Both the position numbers and the translations under genes were made by a program. DNA of 64,000 nucleotides from Actinomadura craniellae (GTDB taxonomy: Bacteria; Actinomycetota; Actinomycetes; Streptosporangiales; Streptosporangiaceae). How positions within the stretch are numbered: the stretch's first letter is position 1; each line of letters starts with the position of its first letter. The notes under the pieces were generated by a model, which had not been told where the DNA came from, made no database searches, and saw nothing but the letters and a program-made list of their open reading frames with translations. The stretch spans positions 1-64,000 of the forward strand of contig NZ_QLYX01000014.1 of the NCBI RefSeq assembly GCF_003289645.1. The letters run 5' to 3'. Below, one piece after another: positions 44,960 through 55,681 of this stretch.

Positions 44960-45442
44960 ATGCTTGCTGAGGCCATGCTGGCGATAGCGGCGGCGTCCGG
45001 TACCGCGGTGATCCAGGCCGCGGGCACGGACGTGTGGATCGGTTTCCGGAACAGGGCGGCCAAGCTGCTGGGCCGGGGAGACGCGCAACGCGAGAGCGCC
45101 GAACTGGAGAAACTGGATCAGACCGCGGCGGCCCTGGAGGCCGCCGAACCCGCCCAGGCCGAGCTGGTGCGCGTCCGGCAGGAGGCGACCTGGCAGGCCC
45201 GCTTCGAGGCGCTGCTGGAGAGCCTGGACGACACCGAGCGCGAGCAGTTGGCCGACGAGCTGCGCGCCCTGCTGGCCGAGGAGTCCCCGGCGGCCCCGGG
45301 CGGCGTGACCGCGTCGTCGGGCGGTGTGGCGGCCGGCGGGAACATCGACGTCCGCGCCGACCAGGGCTCGATCGCCGCCGCCGTCATCAAGGGAGGGGCC
45401 TCCATCGGCACCCCTCCCACGCCGGATCCGTCCCAGGGCTAG
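44960..45442 (+). CDS. Small effector-like protein encoded upstream of the NLR-like STAND gene
   Basis: 160 residues with a GAGGAGGGG ribosome site. The first 30 residues form a hydrophobic/amphipathic helix (AEAMLAIAAASGTAVIQAAG) followed by WIGFRNRAAKLLGRG. Residues 40-110 are predicted helical and charged. The C-terminus (115-155) is a Gly/Ser/Ala/Val segment with VAAGGNIDVRADQGSIAAAV. N-terminal helix bundle plus C-terminal short motif is the layout of Bell/HeLo-like membrane-targeting effectors paired with bacterial NLRs (family knowledge from memory). The NB-ARC gene begins 56 bases later and repeats the QGS-V/I-A element. Function is inferred. Confidence 0.65.
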   Translation: MLAEAMLAIAAASGTAVIQAAGTDVWIGFRNRAAKLLGRGDAQRESAELEKLDQTAAALEAAEPAQAELVRVRQEATWQARFEALLESLDDTEREQLADELRALLAEESPAAPGGVTASSGGVAAGGNIDVRADQGSIAAAVIKGGASIGTPPTPDPSQG

Positions 45443-45498
45443 ACGGACCGGTACCCACCAGCCCCTATCCGCTCTGGGAGGGCGTCCCGGCCGGGAGC

Positions 45499-48400
45499 GT
45501 GGCGGCCACCGCCGCGCAGGGCAGCGTCGCCGTCGGCCGAGTCGACCGGATGGAGTTCCACGGCACCGCGCCGCGCGCGGTGTCCTGGCCGCTCTCGATC
45601 GGCGTCGTCCCGGGCGAGGCCAACTTCTTCCAGGAGCGCGGCGCGCTCGACCGCCTCGACGCGACGCCGGCGAACGGCGGCGCGGCGCCCACGGTCTGCC
45701 ACGTGCTGTCCGGAACCGGCGGGGTCGGCAAGACCCAGCTCGCCGCCCGGCACGCCCGGGCGCTGCGGGCCGCCGGGCGGATCGACCTGCTGCTGTGGGT
45801 CACCGCGGACAGCCGCGACGCGATCGTCAGCGCCTACGCCCACGCGGGCCGGCAACTCACCGACACCGCCGATAGCGACCCGGTCCACGCGGCGAACGGT
45901 TTCCTGACCTGGCTGGAGACCACGTCCCGGCGCTGGCTGGTCGTCCTGGACGACCTCGCCCACCCGGGCGACCTGCGGGGCCTGCGGCCGCCCCGGCACC
46001 CCACTGGCCGGACGATCGTCACCACCCGCCGCCGGGACGCCGCGCTCACCGGCAACGGCTGGCGGACGGTCCCGGTCGGCCTGTTCGAGCCCGCGGAGTC
46101 CGCCGACTACCTGGACGCCACCCTCGGCCGGCGCGACGACCCCACCGAGATCGCGGCCCTGGCCCGGGACCTCGGCCACCTGCCCCTCGCCCTGGCCCAG
46201 GCCGCCGCCTACATGATCGACCGCGGCCTGGACTGCACCGCCTACCGGCGGCGGCTGGCCGACCGCCGCCGGCGCCTGGCCGAGCTGCTGCCCGAGGACG
46301 GCGCGCTGCCCGACGAGCAGCGCACCACCGTCGCCGCGACCTGGTCGCTGTCGATCGAGCTCGCCGACCGGCTCGAACCGGCCGGCCTGGCCCGGCCCGT
46401 GCTCCAGCTGGCCAGCCTGCTCAGCCCCAACGGGATCCCGGTCTCCGCGCTGACCGGCCCGCCCGCCCTGGAGTACCTGGCCGCGCACCGGACCCGGCCC
46501 GGCCCCCGGGCGCGGGACGGCGGCGCTGTGGACGAGGTGGACGAGGACTCCGCCCGCGAGGCACTGCACTGCCTGCACCGGCTGAACCTCACCGACCTCG
46601 ACGAGAACGGGGCGCGGGTGCACCGGCTGATCCAGCGGGCCACCCGCGACGAGCTGACGGCCGGGGAGCTCGACGAGGCGGTGCGCGCCGCCGGCCGGGC
46701 ACTGACCGAGACCTGGGAGGCCGACGGGGACGGCGACGCCCTCCGGGCCAACACCGAGGCCCTGCAGACACACGCCGGGGAACGGCTGTGGCAGACGGGG
46801 GCCCACTCCGTGCTGTTCCAGGTCGGGCGCAGCCTCTCCAAGGAGCGGCTCATCGTCCGGTCAGGCGCCCACTGGGAGTGGTTCCGCCAGGCGGCCGAGC
46901 ACCATCTCGGGCCGGAGCACCCCGACACGCTGACCGTCCGCGCCTACGTCGCCGGTTGGAAGGGAGCGGCCGGCGACCCGCCCGGCGCCGTCCGGGCCAT
47001 GGAGGACCTGCTGGCCGACCAGACCCGGGTGCTGGGGCCCGACCACCCGGACGTCCTCACCACCCGCACCACCCTGGCCACCTGGCGGGGGGCCGCGGGC
47101 GACCGGCCCGGCGCCGTCGCGGCCCTACAGAATCTGCTGGCCGACCAGACCCGCGCGCTCGGCCCCGACCACCCCGACACCTTCACCACCCTCACGTACA
47201 TCTCCAACTGGCAGGGGGCGGCCGGCGACCGGACCGGTGCCGTCAGGACGCTGGAGGACCTGCTCGCCGGCCGGACCCGGGTGCTCGGCACCGACCACCC
47301 CGACGTCCTCACCACCCGCGGTCACCTGGCCAACCTGGTGGGGCAGATGGGCGACCGGATCGCCGCGGTCAAGGCGCTCGAGTCGCTGCTGGCCGACCGG
47401 ACCCGCATCCAGGGCACCGACCACTCCGACACCATGGCCACCCGCAACACCCTCGCCCACTGGCGCAACTCGGCCGGCGACCGGGCGGGGGCGGTCGTCA
47501 CCCTGGAGGAGCTGCACGCCACCCAGGCCCGGGTGCTCGGCACCGACCACCTCGTCACGCTGACCACCGAGACCCGCCTCGCCCAGTGGTACGAACAGGC
47601 GGGCGACTGGTCGAAGATCATCACGGCTACGGAGCGGCTGCTCGCCGAGCGGACGAAGGCGCTCGGCGCCGACCACGTCGAGACCTTCACCCTCCGCGGC
47701 AAGCTGGCGCACTGGCGCGGGACGGCCGGCGACCCCGCCGCCGCGATCACGGCGCTGGAGGAGCTGCTGGCCGACCTGACCCGGGTGCTGGGCACGACCC
47801 ACCGCAACACGCTCGTCACCCGCAACAACCTCGCCATCTGGCGCGGGCAGTCGGGCGACCACGCGGGGGCCGTCCAGGACCTGGAGGAGTTGCTGGCCGA
47901 CCAGACCCGGGTGCTGGGCACGACCCACCGCGACACCCTGTCCACCCGCAGCCGGATCGCCACCTGGCGCGGGATGACCGGCAACCGCGTCACGACCGTC
48001 GCGGCGTTCGAGGAGCTGCTGGCCGACCAGATCCAGGTGCTGGGCCCCGACCACCCGCACACGCTCGTCACCCGCAACAACCTCGCCCACTGGCAGGTGG
48101 CCGCGGGCGACCGGGACAGCGCGATCGCCAGCTACCGGGAACTGCTCGCGGGGCAGACCCGGACGCTGGGCGCCGACCACCCCGACGCCCTCCTCACCCG
48201 CGGCCGGATCGCGACCCTGCGCGGCGAGACCGGCGACCGCAGCGGCGCGATCGACGCGCTCCGGGAGCTGCTGGCCGACCAGCTCCGCCTGCTGGGACTC
48301 GATCATCCGGACACCCTCACCACCCGCAACAACCTCGCCAACTGGCAGGGGGCGGCGGGCGACCGCGCCGGGGCGATCGCCACCCTCCAGGGGCTCCTCG

Positions 48401-50073
48401 CCGGCCAGATCGACGTGCAGGGCGCCGACCACATGGAGGTCCTGGCCACCCGCAGCCGGATCGCCAACCTGCGCGGCGAGGCCGGCGACCGGCTCGGGGC
48501 GATCGACGCCCTGCGGGAGCTGCTGGCCGACCGCACCCGCCTGCTGGGACCCGACCACCCCGACACCCTCACCACCCGCAACAACATCGCCAACTGGCAG
48601 GCGTCCCGGGGCGACTACCAGAGCGCGATCGCCACCCTCCAGGAGCTGCTGGCCGACCGCACCCGCCTGCTGGGACCCGACCACTCCGAGGTTCTGAGCA
48701 CCCGCAACACCCTGGCCAACCTGCGCGGGCAGAACGGCGACCACGCCGCGGCCCTCGCCGAGCTGGGGGAACTGCTGGCCGACCAGACCCGCCTGCTGGG
48801 GGCCGACCACCCGGACGCCCTCGCCACCCGCGGCCGGATCGCCGGCTGGCAGGCGGCGGCGGACGACCGGGACGGTGCGCTCGCCACGCTCCAGGAGCTG
48901 CTGGCCGACCGCGCCCGGGTGCTGGGCCCCGACCACCCCGACACCCTGGCCATCCGCGGCCGGATCGCCCTGTCGGGCGACCGGGCCGGCGCGCTCGCCA
49001 CGCTCCGGGAGTTCCTCACCGACCAGACCCGGGCCCTGGGCGCCGACCACCCGGACACCTTCACCACCCGCAACTCGCTGGCCAACCTGCACGGGCGGAC
49101 GGGCGACCCCGCCGCGGCGATCACCGCCCTCCAGGAGCTGCTGGCCGACCGCGCCCGGGTGCTGGGCCCCGACCACCCCGACACCCTCACCACGCGCAGC
49201 CGGCTCGCCTACTGGCAGAGCGTCTCGGGCGACCACGAGGGTTCCGCCGCGACCCTGCGGGCGTTGCTCGCCGATCAGCTGAGAACGCTCAGCGCCGATC
49301 ACCCCGACGTCCTCACCGCGCGCAACCGGCTCGCCAACCTGCGCGGGCAGGCCGGCGACCACGCCGCGGCCGTCGCCGAACTCGGCGAGGTGCTGGCCGA
49401 CCAGACCCGGGCGCTGGGCGCCGACCACCGCGACACCCTGTCCACCCGGGGCCGCCTCGCCCACTGGCAGGGCACCTCGGGCGACCGGAACGGCGCGATC
49501 ACCATGCTCCGGGAACTGCTGGACGGTCAGACCCGGGTGCTCGGGCCCGACCACCGCAACACCCTCGCCACCCGCAGCCGCCTCGCCCACTGGCTGGGCG
49601 TGCGGGGCGACCGGGACGGCGCGATCACCATGCTCCGGGAACTGCTGGACGACCAGATCCGGACGCTCGGGCCCGACCGCCGCGACACCCTCCTCACCCG
49701 CAGCAGCATCGCGCACTGGCAGGGGGTGCGGGGCGATCGCGCCGACGCCGCCGCGGCCCTGGAGGAACTGCTGCCCGACCAGGCCCGGGTGCTGGGCGAG
49801 GACCACTCCGACACCCAGAACACCCGCCGGCGCATCGCGCACTGGCGGAGCCCGCCCCGGCGGCGCGGCGCCTACCGCAGCGAGAGCAGGCCGGCGAAGG
49901 CGCGGGAACGGGACGCGGCCCCGGCGGGCGGCTTCATGCTGCGCTGGCGGGCGTCCGACGGGACCGCGAAGTCCATGGGCCCCTTCCCCGACGCCCGCAC
50001 CGCCCGGGAGGCCGGGAACTGGGCCCGCTCCGGCGGGGGCACCGACATCGAGGTGGTCGCCGCGGAGCCCTGA
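45499..50073 (+). CDS. NB-ARC / TPR (NLR-like STAND) protein
   Basis: 1524 residues from GTG 45499, the first usable start after the upstream gene; the true start may differ by up to 20 codons. A short N-terminal motif (AQGSVAVGRVDRM) precedes the NB-ARC ATPase: Walker A GTGGVGKTQ (72-80), Walker B WLVVLDDL (about 148-155), TIVTTRRRD sensor (about 172) and the GLPL-type LGHLPLALAQ (225-234). A winged-helix region (about 290-380) follows. From residue 471 there are 24 TPR-like units of consensus LG-DHPDTLTTRNNLANWQG. A 70-residue non-repeat tail ends the protein. STAND NTPases sense a ligand and oligomerise to trigger an effector; conflict or cell-death roles are typical. Confidence 0.88.
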   Translation: MAATAAQGSVAVGRVDRMEFHGTAPRAVSWPLSIGVVPGEANFFQERGALDRLDATPANGGAAPTVCHVLSGTGGVGKTQLAARHARALRAAGRIDLLLWVTADSRDAIVSAYAHAGRQLTDTADSDPVHAANGFLTWLETTSRRWLVVLDDLAHPGDLRGLRPPRHPTGRTIVTTRRRDAALTGNGWRTVPVGLFEPAESADYLDATLGRRDDPTEIAALARDLGHLPLALAQAAAYMIDRGLDCTAYRRRLADRRRRLAELLPEDGALPDEQRTTVAATWSLSIELADRLEPAGLARPVLQLASLLSPNGIPVSALTGPPALEYLAAHRTRPGPRARDGGAVDEVDEDSAREALHCLHRLNLTDLDENGARVHRLIQRATRDELTAGELDEAVRAAGRALTETWEADGDGDALRANTEALQTHAGERLWQTGAHSVLFQVGRSLSKERLIVRSGAHWEWFRQAAEHHLGPEHPDTLTVRAYVAGWKGAAGDPPGAVRAMEDLLADQTRVLGPDHPDVLTTRTTLATWRGAAGDRPGAVAALQNLLADQTRALGPDHPDTFTTLTYISNWQGAAGDRTGAVRTLEDLLAGRTRVLGTDHPDVLTTRGHLANLVGQMGDRIAAVKALESLLADRTRIQGTDHSDTMATRNTLAHWRNSAGDRAGAVVTLEELHATQARVLGTDHLVTLTTETRLAQWYEQAGDWSKIITATERLLAERTKALGADHVETFTLRGKLAHWRGTAGDPAAAITALEELLADLTRVLGTTHRNTLVTRNNLAIWRGQSGDHAGAVQDLEELLADQTRVLGTTHRDTLSTRSRIATWRGMTGNRVTTVAAFEELLADQIQVLGPDHPHTLVTRNNLAHWQVAAGDRDSAIASYRELLAGQTRTLGADHPDALLTRGRIATLRGETGDRSGAIDALRELLADQLRLLGLDHPDTLTTRNNLANWQGAAGDRAGAIATLQGLLAGQIDVQGADHMEVLATRSRIANLRGEAGDRLGAIDALRELLADRTRLLGPDHPDTLTTRNNIANWQASRGDYQSAIATLQELLADRTRLLGPDHSEVLSTRNTLANLRGQNGDHAAALAELGELLADQTRLLGADHPDALATRGRIAGWQAAADDRDGALATLQELLADRARVLGPDHPDTLAIRGRIALSGDRAGALATLREFLTDQTRALGADHPDTFTTRNSLANLHGRTGDPAAAITALQELLADRARVLGPDHPDTLTTRSRLAYWQSVSGDHEGSAATLRALLADQLRTLSADHPDVLTARNRLANLRGQAGDHAAAVAELGEVLADQTRALGADHRDTLSTRGRLAHWQGTSGDRNGAITMLRELLDGQTRVLGPDHRNTLATRSRLAHWLGVRGDRDGAITMLRELLDDQIRTLGPDRRDTLLTRSSIAHWQGVRGDRADAAAALEELLPDQARVLGEDHSDTQNTRRRIAHWRSPPRRRGAYRSESRPAKARERDAAPAGGFMLRWRASDGTAKSMGPFPDARTAREAGNWARSGGGTDIEVVAAEP
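46909..49860 (+). repeat. Tandem 126-bp repeat array inside the NB-ARC/TPR gene
   Basis: 24 units, each starting at the Gly (or Ser) of G-x-D-H-P-D-T. From the first unit (46909) to the last (49795) is 2886 bases, equal to 22 units of 126 bases plus one of 114. The short one is unit 17, which lacks four residues. Unit 24 is truncated. All units are in frame. Confidence 0.9.
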
Positions 50074-50093
50074 GCCCGCGGCGGGGCGCCCGC

Positions 50094-51413
50094 TCAGCCG
50101 ACGTCGCGGCGGAGCAGGTCCTCCTCCGTCTCCCGGCGGACCAGCGGCCGTGCCGCGCCGGCCCGGACGGCCACCACCGGGGGCCGTCCGACCAGGTTGT
50201 AGTTGGACGCCATCGAGTGGTGGTAGGCGCCGGTGCACGGCATCGCGAGCAGGTCGCCCGGCCGGACGTCCGCGGGCAGCGTCGCGTCCCGGACGAGCAC
50301 GTCGCCGGCCTCGCAGTGCCGGCCCACCACGGTGACCACCCGGTCACCACCGGCCGCGCGGCGGCCGATCAGGCGCACCGAGTAGCGCGCCCCGTACAGG
50401 CTCGGGCGGGGGTTGTCGCTCATCCCCCCGTCGACCGCCACCAGCGGCCCGCCCGCCGCGTCGCGCTTCACGCTCACCACGCGGTACACCGTCACCCCGG
50501 CCCGGGCGACGATCGCCCGGCCCGGCTCGATCGTGATCCGCGGCACCGGCAGCCGGTGCTCGGCGCAGGCCGCGCGGGCCGCGCCGAGCATCCGCTCGGC
50601 GAGCGGCCCGGGGTCCAGGTCCGGCTCGCCGGCCCGGTAGGCGATCCCGAAGCCGCCGCCGAGGTCGAGTTGCGGCAGCGTCACCCCGTGCTCGTCCCGG
50701 ACTGCCGCCAGCAGCGCGACCATCCGCCGCGCCGCCCGGTCGAAGGCGTCCAGGTCGGTGATCTGGGAGCCGAGGTGGCAGTGCAGGCCCGCCAGGTCGA
50801 GGCCGCGCTGGCCGAGCACCCGGCGCACCGCCTCGGCGGCGGCGCCCGAGGACAGCGAGAAGCCGAACTTCTGCCCGTCGGTGCCGGTGGTGACGGCCGC
50901 GTGGGTGTGGCCGTCCACCCCGGGGGTGACCCTGACCAGCAGCCGGGGGCGCGGGCTGGCGACGGTCGCCGCCAGCCGGGTGATCTCGCCGAAGGAGTCC
51001 ACCACGATCCGGCCCACCCCGTAGGAGAGCGCCGCGCCGAGGTCGCCGGGGGTCTTGGCGTTGCCGTGCATGAGGATCCGCTCGGCCGGGAACCCGGCCG
51101 CCCGGGCCACCGCCAGTTCGCCCGCCGAGCAGACGTCGAGCGACAGGCCCTCCTCGGCGATCCAGCGGGCCATCCCCCGGCACAGGAACGCCTTGCCGGC
51201 GTAGGCGACCTCCTGGTCCGGGAACGCCCGGAGGAAGGCCCGGCAGCGGCGCCGGACGTCTTCCTCGTCCACGACGTGCAGCGGGGTGCCGTACCGGCGG
51301 GCGAGCTCGGTCAGCGGGACGCCGCCGACCGTCAGCTCCCCGTCGGCGCGCAGGTGCGCCGTGCCGGGCCAGACGGTGCCGGCGAGCCGGGCCCGGACTC
51401 CGGTGGCCGTCAT
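50094..51413 (-). CDS. PLP-dependent diaminopimelate decarboxylase-like protein
   Basis: 439 residues from ATG 51413, coupled (ATGA) to the upstream SAV_915-type gene. Fold III (alanine racemase/ornithine decarboxylase-like) enzyme: the PLP lysine K74 in EVAYAGKAFLC, GLHCHLGSQI, GGGFGIAY, EPGRAIVA and, from the partner subunit, CEAGDVL and GAYHHSMASNYN. These fit DAP decarboxylase (lysine synthesis), but the gene is not in a thr/lys operon and the SAV_915 pairing suggests a paralogue with a special substrate. Convergent with the NLR gene (20 bases). Confidence 0.85.
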   Translation of the reverse strand: MTATGVRARLAGTVWPGTAHLRADGELTVGGVPLTELARRYGTPLHVVDEEDVRRRCRAFLRAFPDQEVAYAGKAFLCRGMARWIAEEGLSLDVCSAGELAVARAAGFPAERILMHGNAKTPGDLGAALSYGVGRIVVDSFGEITRLAATVASPRPRLLVRVTPGVDGHTHAAVTTGTDGQKFGFSLSSGAAAEAVRRVLGQRGLDLAGLHCHLGSQITDLDAFDRAARRMVALLAAVRDEHGVTLPQLDLGGGFGIAYRAGEPDLDPGPLAERMLGAARAACAEHRLPVPRITIEPGRAIVARAGVTVYRVVSVKRDAAGGPLVAVDGGMSDNPRPSLYGARYSVRLIGRRAAGGDRVVTVVGRHCEAGDVLVRDATLPADVRPGDLLAMPCTGAYHHSMASNYNLVGRPPVVAVRAGAARPLVRRETEEDLLRRDVG

Positions 51414-51691
51414 CGGGTGGCCAGGGCGGGTGCGGGCGCCACCGGAAGCCGGGGGGCGACGAGGAGCGCGTCCACCTGGATGCGGGTGATCCCCAGCGGC
51501 CGGAGCATGGCGCGCAGCGCGGGCTCCGACAGGCGGATCCAGCGCAGGCCGTCGCCGAGCGCCTCGCGCAGCCGGGGCTCGCCGGTGAAGGCCAGCCCGA
51601 CCCGCTCGTTCCCCGCGTCCAGGCGCGCCGTCATCAGGGAGAGCGCGCCTTCGCGGCTCTCCCGCACCGGAACGATCAAGAGTTCTTGCAC
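51410..51691 (-). CDS. SAV_915-family small protein
   Basis: 93 residues. The pattern LLIVPVRES, RVGLAFTGEPRLREALG, WIRLSEPALRAMLRPLGITRIQVD matches the small SseB-like SAV_915 family of actinobacteria (recognised from memory). Function unknown. Its stop overlaps the start of the decarboxylase gene by four bases, so both are likely made in a fixed ratio and may act together. It is divergent from the geosmin synthase gene. Confidence 0.7.
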   Translation of the reverse strand: MQELLIVPVRESREGALSLMTARLDAGNERVGLAFTGEPRLREALGDGLRWIRLSEPALRAMLRPLGITRIQVDALLVAPRLPVAPAPALATR

Positions 51692-51796
51692 CGTTCGTCC
51701 CTTCTAGGACCTCTTGGACGGAATTCACGCTAAAGCGCCGCGCGGGCGGCGGACCGTTTCTCTACGCGTTCCTTACGCGCCCTGACGCCGCTCTGA

Positions 51797-54157
<2,361 letters not shown>

Positions 54158-54166
54158 TTCGCGGGG

Positions 54167-54757
54167 TCAGCGGAAGTCGGCGCAGGCGATCCGCCGCGTC
54201 ATGTCGGCGGCCGGGTGGATCACGATCGAGGGCGCTCGGTCGCCGACCTCCCGGTTGTTGTACGCCTCGGCCTTCGCCTGGCCCTTCGGATCGGCGATGA
54301 ACCTCAGGTGCACCTCGTTGGGCGGCTCGTCGCCGCCCTTGGGGTCGAACTTGAAGTGCGGGCCGCCCTTCTCGACCGAGCACTTCTTGGCGTGCAGGTG
54401 CGAGGTGTACTCCACGCCGGGCCGTAGCCCGCTCACCGAAAGGGTGACCTTGGTGTTGCCCCGCTGCTCCAGCCGGGCGGTGCCCTTCACCTTGTCGTAG
54501 CCGGCCGGACGGCCGGGCAACGGCTTGAAGGTTCCCTTCTTCACCTTGAGGCTGCCGGACCCCTGGGGCTTGGCCGTGGCCTGTGCGGTGGCCTGTGCGG
54601 TGGCCGGCGCCCCGTGCTCGTGCGCCCCGTCGCGGGGCTGCGGGGCGGCGGGCTGCGGGGCGGCGGATTCGGCCGAGGGCCCGCAGCCGCCGGCCAGCAC
54701 CGCCAGGGCCGCCGCGGCGGCGCCGACCGCAACCCGGCGCATGGAACCGTAGAACAT
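54167..54757 (-). CDS. Cu/Zn superoxide dismutase-like lipoprotein
   Basis: 196 residues with GGGAGA before the ATG at 54757. Lipobox LAGGC (Cys25) makes it surface-anchored. A His/Ala/Thr-rich linker (40-65) precedes the SOD_Cu domain (about 70-195). Potential copper ligands are H120 and H122 (SHLHAKKC), H134 (GGPHF) and H181 (IVIHPAAD); H150 and nearby aspartates could bind zinc. C126 and C192 could form the usual disulphide. The zinc loop is shorter and less conserved than in SodC, so activity is uncertain. A palindrome in its promoter suggests dedicated control. Confidence 0.8.
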   Translation of the reverse strand: MFYGSMRRVAVGAAAAALAVLAGGCGPSAESAAPQPAAPQPRDGAHEHGAPATAQATAQATAKPQGSGSLKVKKGTFKPLPGRPAGYDKVKGTARLEQRGNTKVTLSVSGLRPGVEYTSHLHAKKCSVEKGGPHFKFDPKGGDEPPNEVHLRFIADPKGQAKAEAYNNREVGDRAPSIVIHPAADMTRRIACADFR

Positions 54758-54793
54758 GTCTCTCCCACTACTCGTCGAGCCCTAACACTCTCT

Positions 54794-54811
54794 GTAGTGG
54801 AAACACTACAA
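54794..54811 (-). promoter_or_regulatory. Dyad operator upstream of the SOD-like gene
   Basis: TGTAGTG-GAAA-CACTACA is a perfect 7-bp inverted repeat in an AT-richer stretch 37 bases before the start. The arms resemble BlaI/CopY-type ACTACA/TGTAGT sites, but the regulator is not in the window. Confidence 0.5.
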
Positions 54812-54845
54812 TAAGTCACCACACGTATGCCGTCCGCACCCGGAA

Positions 54846-54875
54846 GGGCGGCCGGCCCGTTCCGGCCGGCCGCCC
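54846..54875 (-). terminator. Strong stem-loop after the ABC exporter operon
   Basis: A 12-bp perfect GC stem (54846-54857 with 54864-54875) and a 6-base loop lie 15 bases beyond the permease stop on the minus strand. No T-run. Confidence 0.65.
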
Positions 54876-54890
54876 TCGCACGGTCGCGGG

Positions 54891-55640
54891 TCAGGCCCGG
54901 CGCATGGCGCGGGTGCCGACGAGCAGCCCCAGGCCCGCCACCACCAGGGCCGCGACGGCGCCCTGCGCCACGGTGGCCGAGGCGAGTTCCCCGCCGAAGA
55001 GCGCCCGTTCGGCGTCCACCACGTAGGTCAGCGGGTTGAGCTTGGACAGCACCTGCATCCAGCCGGGCCCGTCGTCGACCGGCAGGAGCATCCCGGCCAG
55101 CAGCATCAGCGGGAAGATCAGGGTCTGCTGGATCGCCCAGAACATCCACTCCTGGTCCTTGGACGCCAGGGCCAGCGTGTAGGAGAACGCGCCGAGCCCG
55201 ACCCCGAAGACCCCGAGGATCAGCAGCCCGACGACCGCCCCGCCCAGATGCGGCCGGAAGCCGAACGGAACGGTGGCGGCGACGATCAGCGCCGCCTGGC
55301 CGACGATCGGGACGATCTCCTTCAGCGACCGCCCGACGATCAGCGCGGACCGGCGCAGCGGGGACACCAGCGTCCGCTCGTGCGAGCCGGTCTGCATCTC
55401 GAACTGCAGGTTCGACCCGGTGGTCGAGCCGGCGAACAGGCAGGACATCACGATGATGCCGGGGACGAACCACTGCAGCGCGGACCCGCCGCCAGGCACG
55501 TCCGGCAGCAGCGGCCCGAACAGCGCCAGGAAGAACAGCGGCTGCACCATGGTGAAGACCAGCGAGAACGGGTTGCGCAGCACGGGCCGCAGCTCGCGGC
55601 CGAAGACGACGGCGGTGTCCATGACCATGCTGGTGCTCAT
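54891..55640 (-). CDS. ABC-2 type exporter permease (DrrB-like)
   Basis: 249 residues from ATG 55640, which has an AAAGGACG ribosome site; a GTG at 55685 overlapping the ATPase stop is possible. Six hydrophobic segments at about 24-45, 57-80, 100-125, 132-155, 165-190 and 220-243 and the ABC-2 signature QPLFFLALFGPLL and LKEIVPIVGQ. With the ATPase it forms a drug- or lipid-type exporter like the daunorubicin DrrAB family. Substrate unknown. Confidence 0.9.
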   Translation of the reverse strand: MSTSMVMDTAVVFGRELRPVLRNPFSLVFTMVQPLFFLALFGPLLPDVPGGGSALQWFVPGIIVMSCLFAGSTTGSNLQFEMQTGSHERTLVSPLRRSALIVGRSLKEIVPIVGQAALIVAATVPFGFRPHLGGAVVGLLILGVFGVGLGAFSYTLALASKDQEWMFWAIQQTLIFPLMLLAGMLLPVDDGPGWMQVLSKLNPLTYVVDAERALFGGELASATVAQGAVAALVVAGLGLLVGTRAMRRA

Positions 55641-55681
55641 CGGGCGTCCTTTCGGGGCGTTCAGGGGGCTCGGGACGGCGC

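Noticed and set aside
46909-49860. Repeat array considered as CRISPR or non-coding satellite
   Set aside because: Units are 126 bp, all in frame and encode TPR helices; there are no spacers.
47125-50238. A 1037-codon minus-strand frame opposite the TPR array
   Set aside because: Its repeats mirror the 126-bp DNA repeat; composition is Gly/Val/Gln shadow-type and there is no ribosome site.
46788-51707. A 1639-codon plus-strand frame through the TPR repeats
   Set aside because: Arg/Pro/His-rich shadow of the repeat array in another frame; no domain, and it runs antisense through the decarboxylase.
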